From positions 1 to 23,991 of the forward strand of contig JAGFNK010000723.1 in assembly GCA_025769875.1 (NCBI GenBank): 23,991 bases of DNA. Direction: 5' to 3'. The position numbers were made by a program, and so were the translations under genes. This document shows positions 11,144 to 21,571 of this stretch, one piece after another. Numbering within the stretch: the first letter of the stretch is position 1; every line of letters begins with the position of its first letter. Source of the DNA: Russula earlei (taxonomy: Eukaryota; Basidiomycota; Agaricomycetes; Russulales; Russulaceae). The notes beneath the pieces are model-generated. The model made no database searches and was not told where the DNA came from. It saw only the letters and a list, made by a program, of their open reading frames with translations.

Positions 11144-12020
11144 TGAAGCGTGCTTATGCACTATTTATCTCGATCGTTCCTAGCCCGGAAGAGACGCCAA
11201 GGAAGGCTGGGGCTGCTTCGCTGTGGAAGAAGTGGGTGAAATTGGGCCCCCTGCCATGCCGTAAGGGATCACTCAGCATGGACGATTATATTTGACTTTC
11301 TACGATCTGGCAAGCTAGTGACAGGATCGTACCAGCAGACTCGGAAGGTCGAAGGAAAAGGAAAAGGCAGAAATCATGCACTTGGCCTCGAGGGCGCGGG
11401 GACAGAAGCAGATGCGATACTAGGCGGGGCCATATGGTAAAATTTGACCCGTTTTGCCGTCTTGACTTTGTTGAATCCAAAATCAAGACAGAATCAAGGA
11501 AGGGTCCTTGACTGGAGAATTCAAACCCACCAAAGTGATCTGAAGACGCTGTGATGTGTACTCGTCAATGTACACCGTTGCACGATCGCCCCACCCCCCC
11601 CCCCCCGAGTCGCCCTCAGGGATTCCCTTCGCCTTGGGGTTACTCTACCACCATACGACTCAATGTGGACTCGGTGGCTTCAAGGGACGGGATTGGAATG
11701 GCAATTATTACGGCAGTTGGAGCCATGCTGGTATGAAACAGTTCGCAATTCGTTTGCGATTTCCAGGGTGTGGAAGACATGGCATGTTTTACGGTATGTA
11801 GTGGCGTGCAGAGAACGGCCGAAGAGAGCAATTGAATAGCGGGGTGTCAATAATAAATGCGTTACGCCTACCTCGTGTCCTAGGAATGCACAGCCCCTCC
11901 CTTCAGGTGTACCTGAGCTGTCGACCTGACAGTGTGAGGGGTCTGGTGACATCGATCGCACGATTATTTCCCAGCAGGCTCAAAAAAGAACAGAACATCT
12001 TTCCCTACATGCACTCACGA

Positions 12021-12044
12021 GGGGAAGGGGAGGGGAGGGGAGGG
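12021..12044 (+). repeat. Purine tract with G-quadruplex potential
   Basis: Four G4 runs separated by one or two A, followed by a G3 run. This meets the usual G3+N1-7 pattern for an intramolecular quadruplex on the plus strand, and an all-purine strand can also form a triplex. It is about 0.95 kb downstream of paralogue A and 1.1 kb upstream of paralogue B. Confidence 0.7.
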
Positions 12045-12976
12045 AAACAAACAAGACAGACGGGCTTCGGGTTATCGAGGTGATCGATGATGATGAACAC
12101 GATAAGATCCGACCTTGGAAGACGTTTGCTGTCTGTTTTGTTTGTTTTTTTTTTTTTTTCCCGCCGCGCGCCCGCCCATGCTCCGCTCGAGGGAATTGCA
12201 GATCGGCAAGGGATCAGAAAGTGAATTCAAGCGAGGATCAGAAACTGGGACTAGTCGAGGTGGGACCTGGTTGAGCGGCGCGGTCAGGTTGACGACGACC
12301 GGCGACTTGGCCCAAGCTAAACTAAACGAAATGACGTGTTTCAAGCAAGGATCAGCAATTAAACCCGTTCTGCGTTCGCACCAACCGCACATGTGGCCCG
12401 GCCTTCCTCACCTGCCATCCCCCCCTGCCCTCTCCCCGTGCCTGAGCCCCTGGGGCTCCTCCAGCGGCGCATCTCTCCCCCGTTGTCACGATGGTTCATG
12501 CTCGAACACATGCCCCACTGTTCCATTACGGACAGCTTTCGGCCGAGCTCGTGGATCCCTGCTAGTACTTGCGCCCCCTCCCACAGCCCCAACAACAGAG
12601 TTCCATGCTCCGTCCATGGTTTGGTCACCCCTCTTGGCCCCCTGCACCCCCAAACCATAACGACCAAACCAATAATGAACTGAACCTTCGCGAATGTGTT
12701 GTGACCAATCTAATCTCGCACATCGCCGCGACCGTTCCTTGACCCGATGGTCCAAACATTATGTGTGTGAGCCTAGTTGACGCCTGGTGAGCGCGCATCA
12801 TCTAAAATTTCACTTGTCATATGTTCTATTGCCTGAGCTCACTTATGAAAATTTCTCTAGCCCAAGGGTCAGTGTCAGCCCAGCGCTTCAGCCCCACTTG
12901 GCACATTTTGCCGTAACGAGGAGCACATTTCATAGGGTACGTCGGCACATGTCCTCGTCTATGCTTTCCATGTGAA

Positions 12977-12983
12977 TATAAAA
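12977..12983 (+). promoter_or_regulatory. TATA box of the second tandem paralogue
   Basis: TATAAAA, 133 bases before the chosen ATG at 13116. It argues against the in-frame ATG at 12993, which would lie only ten bases after the box and therefore probably upstream of the transcription start. Confidence 0.6.
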
Positions 12984-13115
12984 GTCCAGGAGATGCAACC
13001 CCCACCCCCCTCTGTGGATCCAACTTCCAATCGTCCGTCGCGCCATTCGACGACATGGAATCCTCTCTCTGCCTACCCCAATCGCCCCTTCCATACTTCG
13101 GCAGGCTGTCCCCGA

Positions 13116-13983
13116 ATGCTCTTTTATGGCTACCTCGGTCGGATGTTCGGACCCCTCGCTGCAAAAAGGTACCTCTGCTACCACCTACTACGCTTCGTCG
13201 AAGAGCCCGACGACTTGGTCGTCAATCAGGAGTTGCTGAGGCCAGATCACTCCTATCCCGGCCTTCCCGGCACCTTCTCGGTCTCGCACGACCTCTACTC
13301 ATATCTGCGGTGGAATTCCGTCGCCGTGGACTACACTTGCCGAATCATCCTCGATTGCGAAATCGCGGGCCATGCGACGCGCGTCGTGCCCCAAAGCCTC
13401 TTCGAGCCGTACGCCGGCCTCCCTCGCAGCCAAGCCGAACTGCAGAGCGCCTCCCTCCTCCCACCCATCTTCTTCATCCGGCAAGATCACACCGTCGGGC
13501 TATCGCTCGAAGCCGCCAAGTCGGCCGAATCTTATAGTTCCATGCTCCTATACAACGATTGGCGGCCCATGGAAGGCAAGGCTTCGATCAAACTGAGGAT
13601 CACTGTGAGATCTATTCCCTGGACGGTCAACCGTTGCCGTTTCGCTCACCCTTTTTTTGCAGTGGTGTGGCTACAAACCATGGCAGACGCAGATCCAGCT
13701 ACGGAATCGCAGAAAAGAGCCAATCACGCTCCCCCGGCTCATCCAACTCGTTGCCAGCGGGGTGGACCGTTTTCTACGGGTAAGCTCGCCTCATTCCTCA
13801 CGTGCCTCTCCTTCGTCTGAAACCCCCACCTAGCAGGAACACGAGCCTATCACGACACATCCCTCCTACTTTGAGTGGAAGATCGGAAATTACCCCGCCA
13901 TCTCCCCTGACCGTATCGTGCTAGTTGGTGTTGTGGCCGTGTCTTCAGGCAGCATCATGCCTATCTTGCGGCTCGCAGATTAG
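13116..13983 (+). CDS. Unknown-family protein, tandem paralogue B
   Basis: Three exons, 13116-13604, 13663-13779 and 13837-13983, giving 250 aa. ATG 13116 (MLFYGYLGRMFGPLAAKRYL) was chosen because it aligns with the start of paralogue A (GYISQSF against GYLGRMF) and because a TATA box sits at 12977. An earlier in-frame ATG at 12993 would add 41 residues. Motifs shared with A: LPPIFFIRQDHTVGLSLEAA, W-C-G-Y followed by QIQLRN and EPITLPRL, FLR, W-K-IG, and near the C-terminus VGVVAVSSGSIMPILRLAD. The acceptor of the last intron could also be the TAG at 13833, adding one Gln. B is clearly diverged from A, so the duplication is old. Function unknown; no membrane segment or signal peptide. Confidence 0.8.
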
Positions 13984-14195
13984 ATTTCCTTCCCCCTTTC
14001 ACTTTTTTGTTGTAATTTGTATAGGCCTCCTCTGTGTTCCTGGTAATTATGTTGTATTGCTGTCCCTCGGATGGAAGTATGCTGCCTCTTGACGAAGCAG
14101 TCACGGCGCTTCCCATTCCTTCGTTCTGTGTTCACACCCTACATCCTACGTTCTCATCCTCATTGGTTACAGTTATGTACGAGGTCATAATTTAG

Positions 14196-14217
14196 CACAC
14201 ACACACACACACACACA
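14196..14217. repeat. (CA)11 microsatellite
   Basis: Eleven uninterrupted CA units, about 210 bases after the stop of paralogue B, ending just before an ATG that starts no convincing gene. Likely length-variable. Confidence 0.95.
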
Positions 14218-14531
14218 TGAACTACGAGAGCTGGCCTCGTAGTTACAGTGAAAAAATACATGCGAGCGAGAGCCTGTTTGGCCCGTTGGCGCTTCCTTAC
14301 TGGGCCCGACAATCGAGGACGGACCGTGTGCGATGCGATGCGATGCGACGGCGTCCGAAGATCAAACAGGCACTCCGAGTCAGCGGCGGCTCTGACGGGT
14401 GCCTTGAGATTGTCGTTCCGTCGGCCCTTGGCAGGATGATAGATATATGAAACGGATGGATCTCAACAGCGTCCGTTGATAAATTAAAAAAACCAGTGGC
14501 TGTGCACAGGCGTGGACAGGCACGACAAATG

Positions 14532-14594
14532 CAGGGCAAGGGAGGAGCGGAAGAGAGGGGAAGCGGGGGGGAGGGGTGGAGGGGGGACAGGGGT
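14532..14594 (+). repeat. Purine-rich G-run block
   Basis: A strongly purine-skewed stretch with at least five runs of four or more G separated by short A/C/T spacers. It is a second region able to form a plus-strand quadruplex. Confidence 0.6.
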
Positions 14595-14784
14595 AAGCTG
14601 GTAACGCAACCCTGGCCCGGGTGTCATGCATGTCAAAAAGTGATCGGTCGGGAGGACCGGAAAACCAAAAAAAAGAAAAAAAAGTGGTATCGGAAAGAAA
14701 GAGGAAGGGAGCTTGTTTTGTGTTGTGCCATCTGCTTAGGGCCGTTTAGTTCGAGTCCCACTTTGCGGGGCGGTCGTTCCGTGA

Positions 14785-14814
14785 GGGGTGGGGGGGTGGG
14801 GGGGGGGGGGGGGG
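14785..14814 (+). repeat. Long near-pure G run
   Basis: G4, T, G7, T, then a run of 17 G ending before TCAATC. Length is likely polymorphic and hard to sequence correctly. Confidence 0.85.
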
Positions 14815-15519
14815 TCAATCGCTTTTCCTGTCCTGTCAAACCGGTCTTGCGCCCTGGTACCTGAATTTGGCCTGCTCCAGGGCGTCTGCGTCGCGCACGC
14901 GTGGTGGTGGTTATTTCTGTGGCGCGCATGTGTGTGCGTTGGTTGCGTGGGAAGTGGAGGGAAGGGTGTGCCGGGATAGAATGCTACCCGACCCGGTACC
15001 TGATTTGCCCCCGCCGTGATGACTGATTTGCCAGTTCGCTCAATTGCCTTCCCACGTCGTACTTGAACAGAATTGTCATATTTTGGTTCACTTCCCCCCT
15101 GAGAGACGTGCACGAGGTCCGAGGCGCCGTCGTTGTGGGAGTGGTGTCGTTCGATATAGAGGTTATCTGATTTGAAGGTCTCCCTCTCCCTCCGAGCATG
15201 ACGGAGGGCGAGGGTGCCTGTAAGCGCGTAAGCGTGTAAGGAGTCATCGGGCCGAATACCGTCCTCTCAGTGTACTGCACTCCAAACAACACTTCACTGC
15301 TTCCGGTTAATCATGTCGTGTCCTGGCTGGAATGATGACTCTCGGCGTATTCACCCTTCCGGGCTGCTGATGTAGTCTTGCGGCAAATGAAACCACCCCC
15401 CTCCCCCTTCCCGACACTGAACCGGAAACATGATGTTACATATTTGCATCCGAAAAACAACACAACAAGCTACATTGTCCAAAGCATCAAATGAGGTACG
15501 TCGCACAGATGTTGATTAC

Positions 15520-17419
15520 CTAGTCCCTATCTCCTCCAGTATGTTGGGTTCTGTCGTGAATACAGGCGGCAGGCGGTGAGTTGCCGTGTTTCACACCCGA
15601 GCGGCTCCAGACAACACGCCCACGCCCATCAGTCATGAATGGAGGCTCCTGCTGTCGCGTATCAGATAATTCTCCAGGGAGAGGATCTCTTGTTGGTGAC
15701 TGGGTGCTTGCCGTTGCACTCGCCTCAATCATAGAAGACACTTCAGGTGGGGCGGGTGAAGATGTGAGCGGTTGAGAGTCTGCCGTGTCTATATGTAGTG
15801 GGACGGGAGAGGCCGGCAGGAGGGTCCCTGTGTCGACACAAGCGGTCCTCTGAGGGGCACATGCAGAGGAACGTGGTGTACTCGGGGGTGATTGACCACG
15901 GGGCACCCTATCAGATGTGGTTGCTGGCTCGATGGTAGGCGGCGACGTTAGACTATCTTCCGATCGCATTGAAGTGTCCGTGACATCTGGGAGATCGGGT
16001 TCAGTCTCGCATTCGGAAGTGGACATCAGAGAGGGAAAAGAGTCGATAGAAGAGGGACTGGACGAGGGTGAACGTGGAACGTGTGCGTTAGGCGACGTTA
16101 GAGTGTGACTTGGTTCAGGCATTAGTGGAGTCTCGGCGGGTAATGCGACAATGGATGTTGTAGAGGTTGAGGGAAAGTCCGTGAAAGTGCCCTCTATCCC
16201 GGACGTAGGTGTTTCAAAGTTGGGGGCCCAGGCATCGAACTAGCCGAGTCAATATATGTGCTTGTCAGCGTTCACAACGGAGGAATCGCATGAGAAGTTT
16301 GAAAACATACCAGGCGGGTCAGGGCGAGATATGTATCATTGTCTGTATCATCCTGTTCCAACCCCAATTGTTCACCAAATATAAGGTCTCCAGGTATCTC
16401 CAATTCCTCCTCCGAAGGGTCAGGAGAGTCAATCCAGGAGGCAAAATCACGATAGTGTTCAAAATCACGATAGTATTCAAACACTGAACGAGTCATAACT
16501 TCGCGAAGTAGCCCACGCAAGCGGCGGTCTCGTTGCTATCGATGATTAATCAGGGTTTCAGTCCAGATTCAAAGAGGACATACTGGCATATAATGGTCGA
16601 CCCCTCTGGTAAATATGTAAGGGGTGCCATCTTCGTTCTTGTGCTGGTACATACAGTCGCGGCCAAACGGACAGTAGCGTTGTCCGCGATGAGATGAGAT
16701 GAAGTATCTGTTACCAGTCATAAATGCAGATCAGGGTATCTTACGAGGGACCTCACTTGCAAGGAATCCGTTGAAGGCTTGATTTGTATTGTTCTATGGT
16801 CGTCGCTTTCCCGGGATGACCGCTAGGGTAAAAGTGGCTAGAAGGGACGACGAATTTGGTTGGCGTACGGCAGTATGGGCATTTCTTGTGCGCATAGGAA
16901 AGGGAAACATCATCCGCCGGGCTGTCCTGCCCGCGCCAGTTCCGGATGCACTGTAAGGGATAGGTCAGCGCAATGGGAACGGAGAACACACATTGGTATT
17001 CCCACATCGATGCAGAATACGTGACTACAATCCACTAGAGCGTAGGCTCGTCAACTTTCATACAAGTACGAGGTAATCTCGTACCGAGCAAGCCGAATGT
17101 GACCGGCTCCTCCATGCAGATCGCACAGATCAAGGACTCGCCAGGATCGGCGGGAGGGTCGGGGATGACGTGTTTGAACCAGCATTTTTCTCCCCTCTTG
17201 CAATATCCTTAACGCACCGACATCCACATGAGGACTTGCGACAGAGGACAGGCAATACGCACCAGATGCGAAGTACCGGCAGATCTTACTCTCGTCGAAA
17301 GGGGTCAGTTTCTCGTGTTCGCCATGCTTGAATTTGCAGTTGTCGCCGGCGAAACAACCCCTGGAAGTGTTATAATACCTACAGATCCCCCTAGACTTTG
17401 AAGTAACCGGGCGTTCCAT
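15520..17419 (-). CDS. Makorin-type CCCH/RING E3 ubiquitin ligase with Ser/Pro-rich tail
   Basis: Seven exons on the minus strand (17419-17263, 17207-17085, 17034-17006, 16950-16757, 16707-16584, 16535-16311, 16239-15520) give 523 aa with no frame break. Two N-terminal CCCH fingers (CRYYNTSRGCFAGDNCKFKH; CRYF then YCKRGEKCWFKH) are followed by a RING (CAIC, VDCSHVFCIDC, CPYC) and a third CCCH after it (CPFGRDCMYQHKNEDG), the order typical of makorins. These are RNA-associated E3 ligases. The RING is interrupted by a 29-nt exon. After the last finger come an acidic segment with a tandem EYYRDF/EHYRDF repeat and about 240 residues of Ser/Thr/Pro with acidic patches, which look disordered and PEST-like. 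It diverges from ADA1 across 160 bp. Confidence 0.87.
16442..16477 (-). repeat. In-frame 18-nt tandem duplication in the makorin gene
   Basis: Two adjacent 18-base units (16442-16459 and 16460-16477) differ at one base and encode EYYRDF then EHYRDF. The near identity suggests a recent duplication that kept the frame. Confidence 0.85.
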
Positions 17420-17579
17420 GGTTGATCATTGACCGGTCATAGTCATCGAAGTTGGGGACAGAGAATGCCGCAGCAGTAGGCGACCGTGACCATGAGACAG
17501 ACCTACCAGCAACTCCGCCTAGCCGTGTCTGGCGCTGCGCAAGCTCGACTCCCCCTTCAGCACAGCACACAACATACCC
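17420..17579. promoter_or_regulatory. Divergent promoter of the makorin gene and ADA1
   Basis: These 160 bases separate the two start codons and must carry both promoters. A perfect 10-bp palindrome TGACCGGTCA lies at 17430-17439, eleven bases from the makorin ATG. There is no TATA box and no CACGTG. Confidence 0.55.
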
Positions 17580-18702
17580 ATGTCCCTCGAGTCCACCACT
17601 ACCATCAAGGCAAAACTCGCTGCCGGCCTCGGTACAAAGGCACCCAAATATTGGTCAATATTACAATCGTTCCTTGCCGCAACTATCTCCAGAACAGAAT
17701 TTGATGAACAGATCCGAGACTGTGTGGACACATCCCCCCTTGGTATTTCCTTGTACCCCCCGAACTGCTTCGCGACGCCCTAACCGTTGACCGTAGTGCA
17801 ACTTCATAATGCTCTTATCATCTCTATCTTCGACCCTTCCACGCACTTGGTAGCAGCGCTCACACCCCCACCCGACGTTCCCAAAGGACCACCCCGCAAA
17901 CGGCGGCGACTCCTGCCGTACCAGGGACCAGATGCTGATGAGCCGATCACGCTTAGGTCTTCTAGGTTGAAGAGATGGGCCGTCGGAATCGGTCGTCGAG
18001 AACGTGAGCGTATCCGGAACCTCAAGCCTGTCCCCTTGTCCTCGAAGCGAAAGCCCCGGCTGGAGGTGGATGAGATTGCCAACGAACGTGGGGTGCAACT
18101 GCTGCCGGAGCGTGGAGGTACGTGCGTTTCGCGACCCTTTGAGAAACCGTGTCTCACGTTTCCCCCCCGCAGAACTTCCCGGCAGTCGACCTGCAATTCA
18201 GTTGGCGTCTTCCACGCGGGGCTTCACCTTGCAACATATTACCGACAGGCTCAATCTTATCTGCGCTCAACATAACCTCGGGCTGCCATCCAAGAACGTG
18301 GCAACTCTCATGTCCTATGCCTTTGAGGTAAGGGCGCACGATTTCACCCCACATTTCGATGTCGCCTCACTCTCCGCGCAGGCCAAACTCAAGTCCCTCA
18401 TCATGCAAGCTCTTGCGATGACTGCAACGTCTCATTCGGTCTCGTCCATCTATACATCGGCACCGCATTCGTCGGGCCATCGACTCTCGGCATCTGCGTT
18501 CGATACCCTGTTCACCATCTCCCCTTCCGTCGTTCCCAACCGTTCGGCGGCGGCGACTCGCTTGGCCCTTGGAGAGAACGACTCTTGTGAGGACCAGATT
18601 CTCGCAAACGAGGACCGCGACCCGAATGACCCACGATGGCAAATGCTCGCCCTGCTTCGGGAGCGCAGCTCCGTGAACGAGGTTGCCAGCGCCCGGAAAT
18701 AG
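17580..18702 (+). CDS. HFI1: SAGA complex subunit Ada1/Hfi1 (TADA1)
   Basis: Nuclear coactivator subunit that carries a histone-fold and pairs with TAF12 in SAGA. Four exons (17580-17742, 17797-18117, 18173-18327, 18382-18702) splice with GT-AG introns into 319 aa without frame breaks. The N-terminus has the SAGA-Tad1 signature: SLESTTTIKAKLAAGLGTKA, the FLAATISRTEFDEQI segment and VQLHNALIISIFDPS. Next comes a basic stretch (PPRKRRRLLPYQG) that could serve as a nuclear localisation signal. The histone-fold-like part follows (TLQHITDRLNLICAQHNLGL, then the ATLMSYAFE / AKLKSLIMQALAM helix across an intron). The ATG at 17580 is chosen because homologues start at the same MSL-S/N-STTTIK motif. 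It lies about 1.5 kb from TAF10, another SAGA subunit. Confidence 0.87.
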
Positions 18703-20255
18703 ATTTATACGCCTTGGGTGATGTATACATTATCGTTATCATCTTGCTGCAATATACCACTCATGACAGCAAACCCATGTTGCGCTTTGAGATATTTCGC
18801 ACGAACACATCGGGAACCTGGTTAGTCAGCGATCACTCGCAGTTGTGACATCTGCACGGACCTTACGACCCACAACTATTGTCATTCCCGCTCTGCCGGG
18901 CCAGATTTGTGACCTAGGTTCGTAATCTCTCATGTCCCACAAGCCTCGGAGAAGAAGTCAGACTGCCTGACGGACGGACGGAAATTTCCGACGTGGTTCC
19001 AGATGGGGACCTGAATGTACGGCCACGGCGGCAGAGGCGAATAAGCCCAGCCCTCTTTGCATCATGCATGGGCTATGAGGGCCATTGCTTTGCTCTGAGG
19101 GTGTTCTATTGTTTTGATCAACACCTTGTCGCCGTTCAGCATCCCTTGAGCGAATAGTATTATTGCTTGCAGGATCGAAAGTGCGAGCACTGCTGTAGAC
19201 GAGCTCAGCAACGTTTATGAAGAACGGTTGAAGCCGATTACGTCGTCGAGGTCTGCGGGGGCGATTCTACACGTGTGATCGTATTATCGGAGTCCCTTCG
19301 AGTCTCCTGAAACCTTCTTGGTCAACCAATGATCGCAGTGATCGCGATTTACGGTCGTTGGTCTGTCAACACTCGCGCTACTGTAGTGATCTTGCCACTT
19401 CGCCGAATAGAAGCTGGCAACAACCTAAGGGATGACCATAGACGAGAGGAGAGGGGGCAACGTCGCCAGTATCACGGTCCACGCAGAGATCTGGCAATCA
19501 TCACGTCCGCGTTGCGATGACGTACCGAATCCTCAACCCGACGCAAAGTCATATAATAGCGATGCGATCATGAACTTGACTTGTCGAAATGGCGCTGGTC
19601 AGGGGATCTTACACCCCTCGGTCTGTTCCTGTCAGCCATTATCGCTTTCTCAATCTCTGAATGCTCTGACTAACAGCCATCTCGAACTCATGGTTTCGAC
19701 CTCAGTGGTGAAGACACCATTCGATTGCAGCTCCTGCAGCCTCAAAAATTTGCACTCGCAGAGCAGGTGCAACTCACTTGCAACGGGAAAACATGACCTT
19801 CAAAGCGGGACAATTGCAGAATAGAAACGTTCTAGAGTACCAAAACCCGAAAAATGGTACATCACAATAATTCAACAAAGCAAGGTAAAACGCAAGGAGC
19901 CCACGCGTCTCGAATCTCGCATGTGAAGGGTATTTCCGGACAGGCGAGCTAGCGCACGCGCTGCATGAGTCGATGAGATGCTAGAAAGCTCAACACTGCC
20001 AGAGACAAACTATTAGACGGATGAGCACCTTTCAGGTTGTAACCAATGCTGGGGTCATTTGACACGGACTTGCCTTCGCGGGGCTGTGGAACAGGTTGAA
20101 TTGAGTTACGGAGTCTGACGGCGGAAGCGATGTAGATGAGCCTCGAGAATCTTAATGTTGTTGGGGCATGATGGCAGTGATCAACAATTGACGATTAAAA
20201 GTACAAGTAAGATCAGAACTCGGTGAATTGTACCCACGATCGGAAAGTACCACAG
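18703..20255. other. Convergent intergenic region, no gene recognised
   Basis: About 1.55 kb between the ends of ADA1 (+) and TAF10 (-). The longest open frame (about 19432-19824, +, 130 codons) has no recognisable motif, no family-like start and no splice pattern. No repeats, inverted repeats or transposon remnants were evident by eye. 3' UTRs or a non-coding transcript are possible. Confidence 0.45.
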
Positions 20256-21049
20256 CTACAGATAGAATTCTGGCTTGCGTGAATTGATACCATACTCCGA
20301 AAGCGCGGCACTCAGGTCCTCCATTGTGAGTGTTGTTCGAGTCTTGTCCTGTAGGTTTGATAATCGAGTTAGCGATGAGAGCCGAACGACTGCTTAAGGT
20401 ATCATCGGGATGCGAACACGGAAAGGATGGTTCTACACGGACGCGACATCATGGGTCAATTGGAAAGAGACACTCACCCTTGAGGACCCTGGACCTTGGT
20501 TCGCCACGCGCGCGTCCGCTGGCGGCATTTGTTCTAATTCGGGGCATGTTGATATGCATCCGCGGCGATGTCGGAGACGAACTTTTGTGCCGCTAACGCC
20601 AGGAGACGCTTTCTGACGGTTCGTGGCAAGAATGTAAACGTGTGTATGTGTGCATGTGAGTGGGAGGAATGGGGGGGAGGATCTCACAAGCGAGCATCCT
20701 GACAGTCAAAGCCGGACGCGTTGGAGGTAATAATCCGTAACTTCATCAGGGATCTTTATGCCACATTGCTGTAGAGCGTTCCCCCTAAGAAGGTCAAAGA
20801 CACACACCAATGGCTCGTAGTCATCAAGCATAAGGAGAAAGTCCACCAGAGACCTATCTTTGCGCGTCTCTGCGGAAGGGAGGCGGGGTTTGGGGTTGCG
20901 TCCTGCCTTCGGTCGAGCCAGATGCTTGGGGCGGGAGTTGCGGCTGTTGACCAGGAGCAAGTGGATATGCAACAAATTGTGGGGTTGCCGCGGCGGATTG
21001 CGCCTGTTGAGAAGAGGGCTGGGGTGTGCTAGATGACGGGGTGGGACAT
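20256..21049 (-). CDS. TAF10: TAF10, shared TFIID/SAGA histone-fold subunit, with several 1-nt frame breaks
   Basis: General transcription factor subunit that forms histone-fold pairs with TAF3/TAF8 in TFIID and with Spt7 in SAGA. Diagnostic blocks in order: DRSLVDFLLMLDDYEPL, IPDEVTDYYLQRV, GFDCQDARL, KRLLALAAQKFVSDIAADAY, QHARIRTNAASGRARGE, and the tail TTLTMEDLSAALSEYGINSR. Introns read as 20807-20754, 20687-20613 and 20477-20349. A further one, 20951-20870, is likely before the core. The frame needs single-base corrections near 21044 (CCC, restores start MSTPSSSTPQ), 20719 (CC), 20556 (CCCC) and 20478 (GGG). Every one is an extra base, mostly in a short C or G run. Because the protein sequence is otherwise well conserved, sequence error is more likely than gene decay. 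Corrected length is about 149 aa with the fourth intron. Confidence 0.9.
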
Positions 21050-21571
21050 GGATGGTATGGTATAATCGCAACAACGGAACAAGTGCGGACGACCCACGAC
21101 GACGTTATGTCATCATGGGAATTGCACGTGACTAGACTTATATAACGAACCTTACGACCGTTTTGCTTCAGAGGACACTTCAAGTGAGTATACCATCCTC
21201 TTTGTCTTTTCCTAATGATGTTTGAGGCATTTGGCTTTAGTGGGCATCTTTCCACACTGCAGAATCTTATCTCAGCTACCTTCGAGCAAGGCCACTTTGG
21301 TGGTTAAGCTCGCTTTTGTCTGAATCGCTTTTGGCTTTGTTATTCTTTCGTCTTCAATCACTGATATATTCCTACTAGGTTTCCATGGAAAGTTGTCCCT
21401 GCGCGGAAAAGGTTCTGCGCACATCATTCTAGATCCTCGTTTAATATACAACATGATTTTTATCATCTTTTTATCTTACTATGTTCTCTCGTGCAGGGCT
21501 GAATGACTGCTTATATAATCACAACCGTGTGTTTGTTGCCGTCGCTGCGCTGCACTTTCCCACCTTGTGGC
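21050..21571. other. Divergent region between TAF10 and the F-box gene
   Basis: 522 bases holding both promoters and 5' UTRs. It contains one CACGTG word near the TAF10 side and a T-rich, AT-rich stretch at 21330-21480. The open frames here are not supported by motifs. Confidence 0.5.
21125..21130. promoter_or_regulatory. E-box upstream of TAF10
   Basis: CACGTG 76 bases before the TAF10 start. Read on the minus strand with its flanks it is GTCACGTGC, the same nine bases as one box in the promoter at 5967-6123. It fits a Cbf1/USF-type bHLH site. Confidence 0.5.

Larger units (their letters stand above)
11066..13115. other. Intergenic region between the tandem paralogues
   Basis: About 2 kb between two same-strand genes. 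I looked for a third copy of the paralogue motifs and saw none. It contains a C13 run (11594-11606), a purine tract with four G4 runs (12021-12044), a T15 run (12145-12159) and a TATA box near the end. Several long open frames around 12080-12680 are low-complexity, lack splice logic and have no recognisable motifs, so I do not call a gene. Confidence 0.5.
13984..15519. other. Convergent intergenic region rich in simple sequence
   Basis: Lies between the ends of paralogue B (+) and the makorin gene (-). It holds a CA microsatellite (14196-14217), a GATGC triplet repeat near 14331-14350 and two G-rich blocks (14532-14594, 14785-14814). Open frames on both strands are low-complexity by-products of these tracts. 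No tRNA, transposase or other gene is recognised. Confidence 0.55.

Noticed and set aside
12080..12683. Possible gene with a 181-codon frame
   Set aside because: Starts in a T15 run, is Pro/Ser low-complexity, has overlapping frames of similar length on both strands and no recognisable motif or splice structure.
12993..12995. Upstream ATG for paralogue B
   Set aside because: Only ten bases after the TATA box, and the extra residues have no counterpart in paralogue A.
14745..14765. tRNA-like T-loop word GTTCGAGTCC
   Set aside because: Flanking bases do not form a T stem, and no anticodon or D arm is found upstream.
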